Source: Rheinheimera sp. (GTDB lineage Bacteria; Pseudomonadota; Gammaproteobacteria; Enterobacterales; Alteromonadaceae). From it: DNA of 64,000 bases. The notes below the pieces were generated by a model. That model did no database searches. It saw only the letters and a program-made list of their open reading frames with translations, and was not told the origin of the DNA. This document shows positions 17,736 through 27,673 of this stretch, in pieces. The position numbers were made by a program, and so were the translations under genes. Numbering within the stretch: the first letter of the stretch is position 1; the number at the start of each line of letters is the position of its first letter. The stretch is from contig NZ_JAUYGV010000007.1 of assembly GCF_030690345.1 (NCBI RefSeq), positions 310,001-374,000 of the forward strand. Direction: 5' to 3'.

Positions 17736-20558
17736 ATGCTGAAGTACATTAATTATCAGCTGGACTCAGACGACGCTGCTCAGGCGGCGTCTGAGCAAAA
17801 AGTCGCTGCCGGCATCAAGCAGCGTTTTAACAACAATCTTCAGGCGTTATCGCAGTACATTCCTTCCGTGGTACCAATAATTCAGCAACATAGTATGCAG
17901 CAGTATTCGGTATTCTGTACCCGCGCTGCAGAGCTGAATATTGTCGACTTTGCAACCGGCCGTGTGTGGTACAGCGAAACGCCCTTTGCTGAAGTATCAC
18001 GCGAAGTCGACAGCTTTTGCCGTAATGCACCCTATGTTGAACTTGATACATCTGCCTCGCCAACGCAGGCTGACCAGCCATGGCCTGTTGAGGCTTTACC
18101 GCCGCAGCCTGATGTGGTTGTTATGCTGGGGTTGGGGCTGGGTTATCAGATAAACGCTCTGCTGCAAAAAGCCGGGGTTAAGTACCTTATTGTGTACGAA
18201 CCCAATGTAGATGCGCTGATTTGCTCGGTGCAGGCTAATGATTGGCGGCAACTGTTTACCGTGGCAGAAGCTGCGGGCACACAGATTTTTTTGCAATTGG
18301 AAAATGACGGCAGCTCGGTTGCAGAAGACCTGGCAGAGCTGCGCAGCGTGGCCGGTTTTAGCCGTGTTTATGTATACCGGCATTACTGCCATCCGGTGAT
18401 GGATAAAGTAGCTGAATATTTATTTGCTCACAGCGGCCAGCCGGAGCAGTTGCTGGGCAGCACTGCACAGTTTGTCGCCTACGAAGACTTTAACGATTAC
18501 GTTGCCGAGCGCAGCGCTAACGTGCTGGGTAACCAACAACCGCATGCCGCGGCGCCGGCAGATGAGTTGTACCGGCGCAATATGGCGGCGCTGCAAAAGT
18601 TTTACCCCAAAGTACATGATGAAATTAATAAGCACCAAAGCCGGCATTGGCAAGCGGTAACCGATGACAATGGCAAAAGCAATTTATACCATCCGCAGCG
18701 TAAAGCATTTTTTTATCAGGACCTTGATGCGGAATCGGCCCGTTTGCTGGAGTATTTTACCCGGCAGCCGTATAAAGATGATGTGTTGTTAGGCCAGACC
18801 TCTGTTGATAAATTCAGCCACTACATTCATTACTCGCATATTGCGCAGACACAGCCGCTGATTAATAAACAACTGCAACAGAAAATTCAGTTGCCGCAAG
18901 AGGTCGACTCACTGATTATCTTCGGTGTGGGTTTGGGTAAACATATTCAGTTACTGACCGAACAGTATCAGATCAGCAATCTGTATATTTGTGAGCCCAA
19001 TTTAGATTTTTTTGCTGCCAGTCTTAAGGTAACGGATTGGGCCGCTATATTTGACCGTGCCGAGCAAAATGGCCTGCGGATATACCTGAACCTGGGCGGC
19101 GACGGCTCAACCTATTTTTACGATCTGATGGCGCAATTTTACCAGGTTGGTGCTTATTCCATCGCCAATACCTATATGTTTTGCTCTTACTTCAACCAAA
19201 AGATGCACAAAGCGATTGCCGACTTACGCGCCGAATTAAAGGTCGTACTGGCGCTGGGCGAATATTATGATCATTGTCGTTATGGTATTGCACATACTTA
19301 TAACAGCGTGGCTAAGCAGCATAAGTTTTTACAGTATGACAACAGCAGTTACCGCAATTTGCCGGCATTAAACCTGCCGGTGTTTGTGGTGGGTAATGGG
19401 CCGTCGTTAGACAGCAGCTTCGGCTATTTGCAGGAGCATCGCGACAAGGTGGTGTTAATCAGTTGCGGTACCGCTTTGTATTCACTGTACAAAAAAGGCA
19501 TTAAGCCGGACTTTCACGCCGAGGTGGAACAAAATCGCTCTACGTTCTGCTGGATAGGGCAGGTGAAAGATGCTGATTATTTAAAGGATATCCGGCTGAT
19601 CAGTGTGAACGGTATTCATCCGGATACAGCCGATCTGTTTAAAGAAACCTTGTTGTGTTTTAAAGACGGTGAGTCATCGACTAATTTTTTTGACTCGCGG
19701 TTAAAAAAACAAGGCGTGCAGGTAGCGTCACTTAGTTATGCTTACCCAACAGTTACTAATCTGGTATTAAATTACGCATTACGGTTGGGCTTTAAAGTAT
19801 TTTATCTGTTTGGGGTTGATCTTGGTTACGCTGATGTGCGCCAACACCACTCTCAGGCTTCGGCTTATTACCGTAACGACGGCACAGAAGTGTATGACTA
19901 CCAGCAAACTCATGGCGGCGGCATGCCGGCAAAGGGTAACTTTTTACCTTATGTGTTTACCAAGCCTGAATTTGATATGTCGCGAAAATTGCTGGAACAG
20001 GCTATCAGCAAAGCCGGACGCAAAGTAGAGATCTACAACTGCAGCAATGGCGTGAAGATTGATGGTGCTGTGCCGCTGCAGCCGGATAACATTTTATTCA
20101 GTGACTTACCCAAACACAAAGAGTTGATATTACAACAGCTGATCGATACGGCGTACTATGCCGATTTATCAGGTTATGCCAAGCCGATATTGGCCCAAAT
20201 CGACTTTACTGCTTTTCGTCGTACAATTGACGCCTGGTTGGCAATGTTTGATGCTGAGATTAGCAATGCGGAGCAGGCCAAAGCCTTTATTGCCGGGCAA
20301 TGGCGCTTGCTGCAAACTGCTGCGCGCGACCCGTCAGATCCAACCTTCTATTTGTTCTACGGCAGCACCAATTACTTCGGCGGCCTGATGACCAAGGTTG
20401 CATCTTGTATCAGTGACGATACGCCGGAGATCTTGCCTGTGTTTAACCAGGTTATGCAGGTATGGCGTGATTATGTGCAAAGCGCCGGCGAGCAGTTTGA
20501 ACAACAGCCGTTAAAGTTTGACGATGTGGATGTACAACACTTGTTTGCCAAAAGCTGA
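17736..20558 (+). CDS. Maf/DUF115 family motility accessory factor (putative pseudaminic acid flagellin glycosyltransferase)
   Basis: LPVFVVGNGPSLDSSFGYLQEHRDKVVLISCGTALYSLYKKGIKPDFHAEVEQN; lies next to flagellin genes. Confidence 0.9.
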   Translation: MLKYINYQLDSDDAAQAASEQKVAAGIKQRFNNNLQALSQYIPSVVPIIQQHSMQQYSVFCTRAAELNIVDFATGRVWYSETPFAEVSREVDSFCRNAPYVELDTSASPTQADQPWPVEALPPQPDVVVMLGLGLGYQINALLQKAGVKYLIVYEPNVDALICSVQANDWRQLFTVAEAAGTQIFLQLENDGSSVAEDLAELRSVAGFSRVYVYRHYCHPVMDKVAEYLFAHSGQPEQLLGSTAQFVAYEDFNDYVAERSANVLGNQQPHAAAPADELYRRNMAALQKFYPKVHDEINKHQSRHWQAVTDDNGKSNLYHPQRKAFFYQDLDAESARLLEYFTRQPYKDDVLLGQTSVDKFSHYIHYSHIAQTQPLINKQLQQKIQLPQEVDSLIIFGVGLGKHIQLLTEQYQISNLYICEPNLDFFAASLKVTDWAAIFDRAEQNGLRIYLNLGGDGSTYFYDLMAQFYQVGAYSIANTYMFCSYFNQKMHKAIADLRAELKVVLALGEYYDHCRYGIAHTYNSVAKQHKFLQYDNSSYRNLPALNLPVFVVGNGPSLDSSFGYLQEHRDKVVLISCGTALYSLYKKGIKPDFHAEVEQNRSTFCWIGQVKDADYLKDIRLISVNGIHPDTADLFKETLLCFKDGESSTNFFDSRLKKQGVQVASLSYAYPTVTNLVLNYALRLGFKVFYLFGVDLGYADVRQHHSQASAYYRNDGTEVYDYQQTHGGGMPAKGNFLPYVFTKPEFDMSRKLLEQAISKAGRKVEIYNCSNGVKIDGAVPLQPDNILFSDLPKHKELILQQLIDTAYYADLSGYAKPILAQIDFTAFRRTIDAWLAMFDAEISNAEQAKAFIAGQWRLLQTAARDPSDPTFYLFYGSTNYFGGLMTKVASCISDDTPEILPVFNQVMQVWRDYVQSAGEQFEQQPLKFDDVDVQHLFAKS

Positions 20559-20649
20559 CGCGTTAGTTTTTTGACATTTTATCGGTGTAAAACCAGTAAT
20601 ATTCTGCATATAGCCTACAGAGTCAGGTTATTTTATCCTGTGCAAAATA

Positions 20650-20665
20650 TGGCGTTATCTTTGCA
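20650..20665 (+). promoter_or_regulatory. Putative sigma54 promoter of accessory glycan operon
   Basis: TGGCGTTATCTTTGCA (TGGC..N..TTGCA, GG-N10-GC), 50 nt upstream of ATG 20715. Confidence 0.65.
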
Positions 20666-20714
20666 TGCTCAAGTGCACTATAGTTTGGTTATTGCGCTGA
20701 ATGGAAAGGGATAA

Positions 20715-22646
20715 ATGACGATTGCAGATATTAAGCAAACCGCTGTCATCTTAATTGATTGCCAGGATAGCGTTGGCGATGATGCGTACTTTAATACTGT
20801 GGCCCCGGGCAATGTGCTGGTGTTTAACTGCAGCACCAGAGGCTATATAGAGCCTTTATTGTCTGCGCTGCGGGCTCATTATGTAAAGTTTAACGCCGTA
20901 AGCTTTGTTACTAATAACGCGGGCATACATACTGAGTTAACCCGGTTCTTTCCCGAGTTGTTCCGCGGCATCCGTTTTATAGATCAACTGCCATTACCAC
21001 TGACAGAAACTGACATGACAGAGTTGATGTCAGTTGCTACGACCCTTCCGCCTTTTGAATTGGTGCCGGCTGAACCGCTGGTATCGACAGAATTTAATCA
21101 GTTAAAGAATTTCTTTCTATTAGATGAACGACTTACCGATATTGCTGAGCATGAATCAATAAGCCAGCTTACCGCTGCGTTTATTGCCGGGTTACAAAGC
21201 CAAAAATGCGCATTTTCTGCCTATGTACAGATTCGGTTGCTGAATTTTTATGCCAATAGATTAAACAAATATGGTGAGGTCTATTTCAAAAGTCTGTCAT
21301 TAAAACTGGGTGACACTAATGTCAGTATTTTACATTTGTGGCAATTGGTGTCGGATAGTCGCTTTACACTTAGTCAGCGCTACTTTATCTATAACCAACT
21401 TCTGTCGATGGAGTTTAGCGGAGCGTTAAAAAACAAGTCTGATTTTAATACCCGTTTTACCGCATATAGCCATGTGGTGCGGGAGTTTGCTTTGCAATTG
21501 GGCCCCCCCGGCGCTTTTATTGATAAAGAACAGCGAAATCCTGATATCGTGTTTGTTTTTATTGCACAGTTTCTCAGCCCCAGGCATGCCCCGAGTAAAA
21601 TTGTATTAGAAACCATTAAAGCGCTGTGTTTATCTGCAAATAAGCAGGTTGTATTAATAGACACCTGCGAGCTATTGCCCACGAGCGGCGCTTTGCCTTG
21701 GTACGATGCCGCATACGGTAGCAGGGGGCAATACAATGCTGAAACGCTGACTTATGAGGGGGCGCGTTTTAATTATCTGCAACTCTCTGCCGGCATGCCT
21801 AATCTTGTCGAGATAAACGGTGTGATCGAGTTGATTAAAACGTATAAGCCGTATTTCACCATAACAGTGGGCGAGAGTATTACTGCCGATATCATCAGCC
21901 AACTTGTGCCCAATGTGGTGGTACCAACAGTGTCACGGTTGCCTCATACCTTAAGCCAATACAGGGTTTTCAATAAGCGTTTTATTACAAATGCCGACGA
22001 AGTGCCGGAGTGTTTGCAGCCAGGGATCTTGTCTGTTGACATGTTACCTGAGCGCGCTTTGGCGCAGTCAGAGCTTACACGTGATCAATTTGGTATACCC
22101 CGCGATAAAGTTATATTGGCCGTGCCGGGTAACCGGCTTGATGCGGAAATAGACGATAGCTTTATTTCTATGCTGTTATGTATTTCCAGCGATAGATATT
22201 TTGTGGTCTTTGCAGGCGTTTTTAATGACTATGAAGATTACTGTAAAAGATTTCCTGTCCTGCGCAATATCTCTGTTTTCGTGGGCTATCAGGAAGACTT
22301 TCCGGCATTTATAAAGCTGGTTGATATATATGTCACGCCACAACGTGTTGGTGGTGGTTTAACGGCATTGTGTGCATTGAGTATGTCCGTACCGGTTTTA
22401 ACGTTGAAATACGGTGATACTTATTCGTTTGCCGGTGACCTTTTTGCTTTTAACACTTTGTCCGAAATGGGCAATTTAATCAGTACTGTCTGCAATGACT
22501 TTGCGTCGTTAGATGCGTTGAAACGTAACGCTTTGCAACGGTTTGTTGAGCTTGAGGCTCTTAGTGATAAATATACAGACCTGTTTGACAACGTGGTGAA
22601 TGGGCCATTGTTTAATGTAGCGTCTGTGGTAGCAAGGAGAGACTGA
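20715..22646 (+). CDS. Glycosyltransferase-like protein (GT-B-type C-terminal half)
   Basis: YFVVFAGVFNDYEDYCKRFPVLRNISVFVGYQEDFPAFIKLVDIYVTPQRVGGGLTALCALSMSVPVLTL resembles GT-B donor-binding region; N-terminal half unrecognised. Confidence 0.6.
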   Translation: MTIADIKQTAVILIDCQDSVGDDAYFNTVAPGNVLVFNCSTRGYIEPLLSALRAHYVKFNAVSFVTNNAGIHTELTRFFPELFRGIRFIDQLPLPLTETDMTELMSVATTLPPFELVPAEPLVSTEFNQLKNFFLLDERLTDIAEHESISQLTAAFIAGLQSQKCAFSAYVQIRLLNFYANRLNKYGEVYFKSLSLKLGDTNVSILHLWQLVSDSRFTLSQRYFIYNQLLSMEFSGALKNKSDFNTRFTAYSHVVREFALQLGPPGAFIDKEQRNPDIVFVFIAQFLSPRHAPSKIVLETIKALCLSANKQVVLIDTCELLPTSGALPWYDAAYGSRGQYNAETLTYEGARFNYLQLSAGMPNLVEINGVIELIKTYKPYFTITVGESITADIISQLVPNVVVPTVSRLPHTLSQYRVFNKRFITNADEVPECLQPGILSVDMLPERALAQSELTRDQFGIPRDKVILAVPGNRLDAEIDDSFISMLLCISSDRYFVVFAGVFNDYEDYCKRFPVLRNISVFVGYQEDFPAFIKLVDIYVTPQRVGGGLTALCALSMSVPVLTLKYGDTYSFAGDLFAFNTLSEMGNLISTVCNDFASLDALKRNALQRFVELEALSDKYTDLFDNVVNGPLFNVASVVARRD

Positions 22647-23369
22647 ATGAAGCGTGTAGCTATTACTCAGTCAAATTACATACCGTGGCGTGGCTATTTT
22701 GACCTGATTGCATCGGTGGATGAATTCATCTTGTATGATGATATGCAATATACCCGCCGGGATTGGCGCAACAGAAATAAGATAAAGACCGGGCAGGGAA
22801 CTTGTTGGTTAACGATTCCTGTTGAGGTAAAAGGTAAATATTTTCAGAAAATTAAAGATACCAAAGTATCAGATAGCCATTGGTATAAATCACACTGGCA
22901 AACGCTTTCGCAAAACTACAAGAAAGCCAGACATTACGCCGGGATTGCTGCTTGGCTTGAGCCTCTGTACCTGGCTGAAAATCAGGACATGCTGTCAAAT
23001 ATAAACTACACCTTTATTGTGGCGATATGCCGCTACTTAGGTATCAACACGACTATTTCACTGTCTTCTCAATACCAACTGATTGACGGTAAAACTGAAC
23101 GCTTGGTCGATATTTGCCGGCAGGCAGGCGCGGGGCTTTATGTATCAGGCCCGGCGGCGAAAGATTATCTCGATGTAGCCTTGTTTGAACAAGAGGGTAT
23201 TGATGTCGGGTGGGCTGATTACGACGGTTATCCGGCGTATCCCCAACAATGGGGTGGGTTTGAGCCTTTCGTCAGTATATTAGATCTGTTGTTTAACTGC
23301 GGTCCTGAGTCACTTCTCTATATGAAAAAGCCAACGGATTCGCTGATCAAATATGAGGGCAAAGCATGA
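22647..23369 (+). CDS. WbqC family protein
   Basis: VAITQSNYIPWRGYFDLIASVDEFILYDDMQYTRRDWRNRNKIKT. Confidence 0.92.
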   Translation: MKRVAITQSNYIPWRGYFDLIASVDEFILYDDMQYTRRDWRNRNKIKTGQGTCWLTIPVEVKGKYFQKIKDTKVSDSHWYKSHWQTLSQNYKKARHYAGIAAWLEPLYLAENQDMLSNINYTFIVAICRYLGINTTISLSSQYQLIDGKTERLVDICRQAGAGLYVSGPAAKDYLDVALFEQEGIDVGWADYDGYPAYPQQWGGFEPFVSILDLLFNCGPESLLYMKKPTDSLIKYEGKA

Positions 23370-23995
23370 AAGACAATAGTGGCATTATTAGTCAGGTATC
23401 TGATTATTACTCAAATAAGCTTTGTGAGCATGGCACAACCCCGCAGGGCGTGGATTGGAATGGCGCTGAGGGACAATTTCTGCGCTTTGAGCAATTGAAC
23501 AAGGTTATTTGCAACAGCGGAAAGTTTACGCTAAACGATATTGGCTGTGGCTATGGTGCTTTCTATGATTTCCTGCGGACAAAATACAGCTCTTTTGATT
23601 ATGTCGGCGTTGATGTTGCTGCCAATATGATTTCAGCCGCCCGGCAGCGCTATATTGGTTCAGCTAATGCAAAATTTCTCTGTGGTACCGTACCGGAAGT
23701 CGCGGCAGACTTTACTGTGGCCAGTGGTATTTTCAATGTCAAATTGGAAAATTCAATACATGATTGGAAGAGTTATGTGCTTGAGACTATTGCCATTATT
23801 GATAAATTCAGCACGAAGGGGTTCGCCTTTAATTGCCTGACGTCGTACTCGGATGCAGAGAGAATGAAAGACGGGCTTTTTTATGCTGATCCCTGTGAAT
23901 TGTTTAACCATTGCAAAATACATTACGGCCGGAATGTTGCTTTATTGCATGACTATAATCTGTTTGAGTTTACGATTATTGTGAGGAAGTCATGA
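23366..23995 (+). CDS. Class I SAM-dependent methyltransferase
   Basis: FTLNDIGCGYGAFYDFLRTKYSSFDYVGVDVAANMISAARQRY. Confidence 0.85.
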   Translation: MKDNSGIISQVSDYYSNKLCEHGTTPQGVDWNGAEGQFLRFEQLNKVICNSGKFTLNDIGCGYGAFYDFLRTKYSSFDYVGVDVAANMISAARQRYIGSANAKFLCGTVPEVAADFTVASGIFNVKLENSIHDWKSYVLETIAIIDKFSTKGFAFNCLTSYSDAERMKDGLFYADPCELFNHCKIHYGRNVALLHDYNLFEFTIIVRKS

Positions 23996-24657
23996 AAAAT
24001 AAATTAGTTATATTTGGTTCGGGCGATATCGCACAATTAGCACACTACTATTTCAGCAATGACAGCCTCTATGATGTAGTGGCCTTTACTGTCGACAGCG
24101 AATACAAGACGGTTGAGGAGTTTTGCGGTTTACCTGTAATCGCATTTTCTGAGCTGAAGGCGTTTTTTTCACCACAGGACGTCAGCGTGTTTGTGGCGTT
24201 GAGTTACTCAAAATTAAATGCTGTAAGAAAACAGAAATACCTTGCAGTTAAAGCTATGGGATATACCCTGGCGAGTTATATCAGCAGCAAGGCGACAGTG
24301 TTGAACCAGCAGGACATCGGAGAGAACTGCTTTATTCTTGAAGATAACACCATCCAACCTTTTGTTAAAATTGGTAATAACGTGACCTTATGGAGCGGCA
24401 ATCATATCGGCCATCACTCGATAATACGGGATCACACTTTTATTGCCTCACATATCGTTGTATCCGGCGGTGTAGATATTGGCGAGCAATGTTTTATCGG
24501 CGTTAATGCCACATTGCGTGATCATATCCGGATTGGCGACCGCTGTGTTATTGGTGCCGGTGTATTATTGCTGGCTGATGCAGAAGCTGATGGCTTATAT
24601 AAAGGTACCGCTACTGAGCGGTCTGCATTACCCAGTTCAGGGTTGCGCAAAATATGA
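23992..24657 (+). CDS. PglD/NeuD-like sugar acyltransferase (left-handed beta-helix)
   Basis: Rossmann-like N-terminus LVIFGSGDIAQLAHYYFSND; hexapeptide repeats (IGNNVTLWSGNHIGHHSIIRDHTFIASHIVVSGGVDIGEQCFIGVNATLRDHIRIGDRCVIGAGVLLLADAEADGLYKG). Confidence 0.85.
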   Translation: MKNKLVIFGSGDIAQLAHYYFSNDSLYDVVAFTVDSEYKTVEEFCGLPVIAFSELKAFFSPQDVSVFVALSYSKLNAVRKQKYLAVKAMGYTLASYISSKATVLNQQDIGENCFILEDNTIQPFVKIGNNVTLWSGNHIGHHSIIRDHTFIASHIVVSGGVDIGEQCFIGVNATLRDHIRIGDRCVIGAGVLLLADAEADGLYKGTATERSALPSSGLRKI

Positions 24658-25580
24658 CATTTCAACCTGAATGGAAAAAATTGGGCTTGCTGTATAGTCC
24701 GCAAGGCAAAAACCGTCACGCTAAACTGGCTACACATGCGGCCAACCCCTTAGCGTTGCATATGGCTGATGATGTCTTTCGGGTATATTACAGTGGCAGA
24801 GACGAGCAAAACCGCTCTTCTGTCGGGGCGGTAGATATCGATATTGTTCGCGGCGAAGTGGTTAAAGATCATTTTGAACCCTTTTTGATACATGGCGCTG
24901 CCGGCAGTTTTTTTGCTGACGGCATCAGTATTGGTAATCACTATCAGGTTAACGGTTCAACCTTTATTCTGTTTATGGGTTGGCAAACCCCGTCGGAGGG
25001 ACATTGGCGGGGGGATATTGGCCGGATAACCGTGGCTGAGGATTTGACGTTGCAAGTGACAGACAGGCAACCCTATTTAGCTTTGGACGCGGATGATCCT
25101 ATCAGTCTGTCTTATCCCTGGGTTATGCAAACCGCACCTCAGCGCTACGACATGTGGTACGGTTCAACTCTTACATGGGAAGCAGAGAACGGGGAGATGG
25201 TTCATATCATCAAGCATGCGCAGTCTGCCGATGGCGTTAGCTGGCACAAGACTGATTCAGCAGTACCCTATCAGCTAAACTATGCTCAGGTGTTTTCCAG
25301 ACCTTCAGTCATTAAAAGTTCTGAGCATAGGCTGGATATGTGGTTTTCTTACCGTTGCGGTACAGGGCAGAAATACCGTATCGGCTATGCATATAACACT
25401 GGTGAGGGTTGGCAACTGGCGTTGAACAACAGTGGTATCGATGTCTCAGAATCTGGTTGGGATTCAGAGATGATCGAGTATCCGTTTGTGTTTCAGCATA
25501 AAAGCAAAACCTACATGCTTTACAGCGGTAATGGGTATGGGCGTACTGGTTTTGGTCTGGCGGTTCTGAACACGCCGTAA
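24654..25580 (+). CDS. Beta-propeller, glycosidase-like protein
   Basis: Repeated FRVYYSGRD / YDMWYGSTLTW / LDMWFSYRCG / KTYMLYSGNGYGRTGFGLAV blades as in GH43/GH32-like propellers. Confidence 0.65.
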   Translation: MTFQPEWKKLGLLYSPQGKNRHAKLATHAANPLALHMADDVFRVYYSGRDEQNRSSVGAVDIDIVRGEVVKDHFEPFLIHGAAGSFFADGISIGNHYQVNGSTFILFMGWQTPSEGHWRGDIGRITVAEDLTLQVTDRQPYLALDADDPISLSYPWVMQTAPQRYDMWYGSTLTWEAENGEMVHIIKHAQSADGVSWHKTDSAVPYQLNYAQVFSRPSVIKSSEHRLDMWFSYRCGTGQKYRIGYAYNTGEGWQLALNNSGIDVSESGWDSEMIEYPFVFQHKSKTYMLYSGNGYGRTGFGLAVLNTP

Positions 25581-25605
25581 ATACGCATCTGAAGGTCCTT
25601 AAACT

Positions 25606-26430
25606 ATGGATGAAGGCAAAATTCCAACGCAGAGCTATGGCATTCTTGAGCAGAAGCAGGTGCTCACTGACATTGAAGAAATAAGGGAGCAATTTTTAAC
25701 CAACGGCTATGCTATTTTGGATGCTGGCTTGTCCGGTGAAGACATTGCCACTATACAAGCGGATTTTGACACTCTGTCCAGGCGTTATATCACGCATTAT
25801 GGCAGCGACAAGTTGAAAAGTTGTGATGAATATCACACGGTAAGAGCTCCGCTATTGTTTGAGAACAGCGATACGTTTTTACGCTTAGCGTTAAACCCTG
25901 TACTGCTTGAATTCGTCAGTAGTGTTATTGCAGGGAGTTTTATCCTTAACCAGCAAAATGCAATTACGAATCCTTCAAGGCAACCTTATAATCAGGGAAA
26001 ATGGCATCGGGATTTGCCTTATCAACACTTTGTAAGTTCACGGCCTATCGCGGTAAATGCGCTGTACTGTGTCGATGATTTTACCAGTGATAATGGTTCT
26101 ACCTATGTTTTACCTTTTTCTCATCTGCGCGAAGAAATGCCCTCAACGCGATACATAAAAAATCATGCTGTGCAGGTATGTGCAAAAGCAGGCCGGTTTA
26201 TAGTGATTAACTGTATGACTTTCCACACCGGCGGCTTCAACCTTTCACCTTTAGATCGTCGCGCAGTCAATCACTTGTTCAATATTCCTTTTTTTAAGCA
26301 GCAGATAAAAATACCCGGTAATTTGTCTGAAGAGGGTTTAACTGAGCAGCAGAAAAAGATTCTCGGTTTCGGCTTCGACGAAATACAGTCTATTGATGCT
26401 TTTGTCGCACAGCGGCTAAGGCGTGTTTGA
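25606..26430 (+). CDS. Phytanoyl-CoA dioxygenase (PhyH) family protein
   Basis: QFLTNGYAILDAGLSGEDIATIQADFD; WHRDLPYQHF and NGSTYVLPFSH Fe(II)/2OG fold motifs. Confidence 0.85.
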   Translation: MDEGKIPTQSYGILEQKQVLTDIEEIREQFLTNGYAILDAGLSGEDIATIQADFDTLSRRYITHYGSDKLKSCDEYHTVRAPLLFENSDTFLRLALNPVLLEFVSSVIAGSFILNQQNAITNPSRQPYNQGKWHRDLPYQHFVSSRPIAVNALYCVDDFTSDNGSTYVLPFSHLREEMPSTRYIKNHAVQVCAKAGRFIVINCMTFHTGGFNLSPLDRRAVNHLFNIPFFKQQIKIPGNLSEEGLTEQQKKILGFGFDEIQSIDAFVAQRLRRV

Positions 26431-26453
26431 TGGTCAAATGCAGGGATCACAGC

Positions 26454-27632
26454 ATGCAAATTCCTTTTAACAAACCTTATATGACAGGTAAAGAGATCCA
26501 GTATATTGCCAGGGCACACAAGCTTGGTAAGCTTGCCGGAGATGGTGACTTTACCGCTAAATGTCACGGCTGGATTGAGCAGCATACCGGTTGCAATAAG
26601 GCGCTGTTAACCCATTCTTGTACTGCCGCACTGGAAATGGCCGCTATTCTGTTAGATTTGCAGCCGGGTGATGAAGTAATAATGCCTTCCTATACTTTTG
26701 TTTCCACCGCCAATGCCTTTGTCTTGCGCGGTGCTGTGCCTGTTTTCGTTGATATCAGACCCGACACACTGAATATCGATGAAAAGCTGATTGAAGCTGC
26801 CGTTACGGCGCGAACCCGTGCGATAGTGCCTGTGCACTATGCCGGTGTGGCATGTGAGATGAGTGAGATTTTGCGCATTGCAAAAAAACACAATTTGTCA
26901 GTGGTAGAAGACGCTGCACAGGGCGTTATGTCGACATACAAAGGCAAGCCACTGGGAACTATAGGTGATATAGGAGCCTATAGTTTTCATGAAACAAAGA
27001 ATGTCATTTCAGGCGAAGGTGGTGCCCTGTTAGTAAACCGGCCTGATTTAGCTGTAAGAGCCGAAATTATCCGTGAGAAAGGTACCGACAGAGCACGGTT
27101 CTTCCGCGGCGTTGTAGACAAGTATACCTGGCAGGATATTGGTTCCTCATTTTTACCGGGTGAGATTATTGCAGCATTTCTGCTGGCTCAGCTGGAAGAC
27201 GCTCAGAATATAACTGCACTGAGGCTTGCGCGCTGGGATTATTATCATACTTTACTTGAGAAAGCAGAAAATGAAGGTTTGCTCACAAGACCGTCAGTGC
27301 CTGCGCATTGTGGCCATAATGCTCATATGTACTATGTGTTACTGCCGGCGCAACTCGGGCGGCAGGTAATTATGGATAAACTTAAAGAAAAATTAATCAG
27401 TACAGTGTTTCATTACATACCATTGCACAGCTCTCCCGCGGGGCAACATTTTGGTCGTGCTGCGACTACGATGGCAGTAACAGATGATGCGTCTGCACGG
27501 ATTTTAAGATTGCCATTGTGGGTCGAGCTTACCGGTGAGCAACAGGAGTATATCGTTAGCGCTCTACTGGAAAGTATCAATGAACTGATTCATCGGAAGA
27601 ATTATGAACTCTCCGAAGCTTCACAGGCATAG
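26454..27632 (+). CDS. DegT/DnrJ/EryC1 aminotransferase, WecE/RffA-like (dTDP-4-keto-6-deoxyhexose transaminase)
   Basis: IPFNKPYMTGKEIQYIARAHKLGKLAGDGDFTAKC; VEDAAQGVMSTYKGKPLGTIGDIGAYSFHETKNVISGEGGAL. Confidence 0.88.
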   Translation: MQIPFNKPYMTGKEIQYIARAHKLGKLAGDGDFTAKCHGWIEQHTGCNKALLTHSCTAALEMAAILLDLQPGDEVIMPSYTFVSTANAFVLRGAVPVFVDIRPDTLNIDEKLIEAAVTARTRAIVPVHYAGVACEMSEILRIAKKHNLSVVEDAAQGVMSTYKGKPLGTIGDIGAYSFHETKNVISGEGGALLVNRPDLAVRAEIIREKGTDRARFFRGVVDKYTWQDIGSSFLPGEIIAAFLLAQLEDAQNITALRLARWDYYHTLLEKAENEGLLTRPSVPAHCGHNAHMYYVLLPAQLGRQVIMDKLKEKLISTVFHYIPLHSSPAGQHFGRAATTMAVTDDASARILRLPLWVELTGEQQEYIVSALLESINELIHRKNYELSEASQA

Positions 27633-27673
27633 TATTGAATGTCTGCAGAAGCCCGGAGGGATGCTGGCGGATA

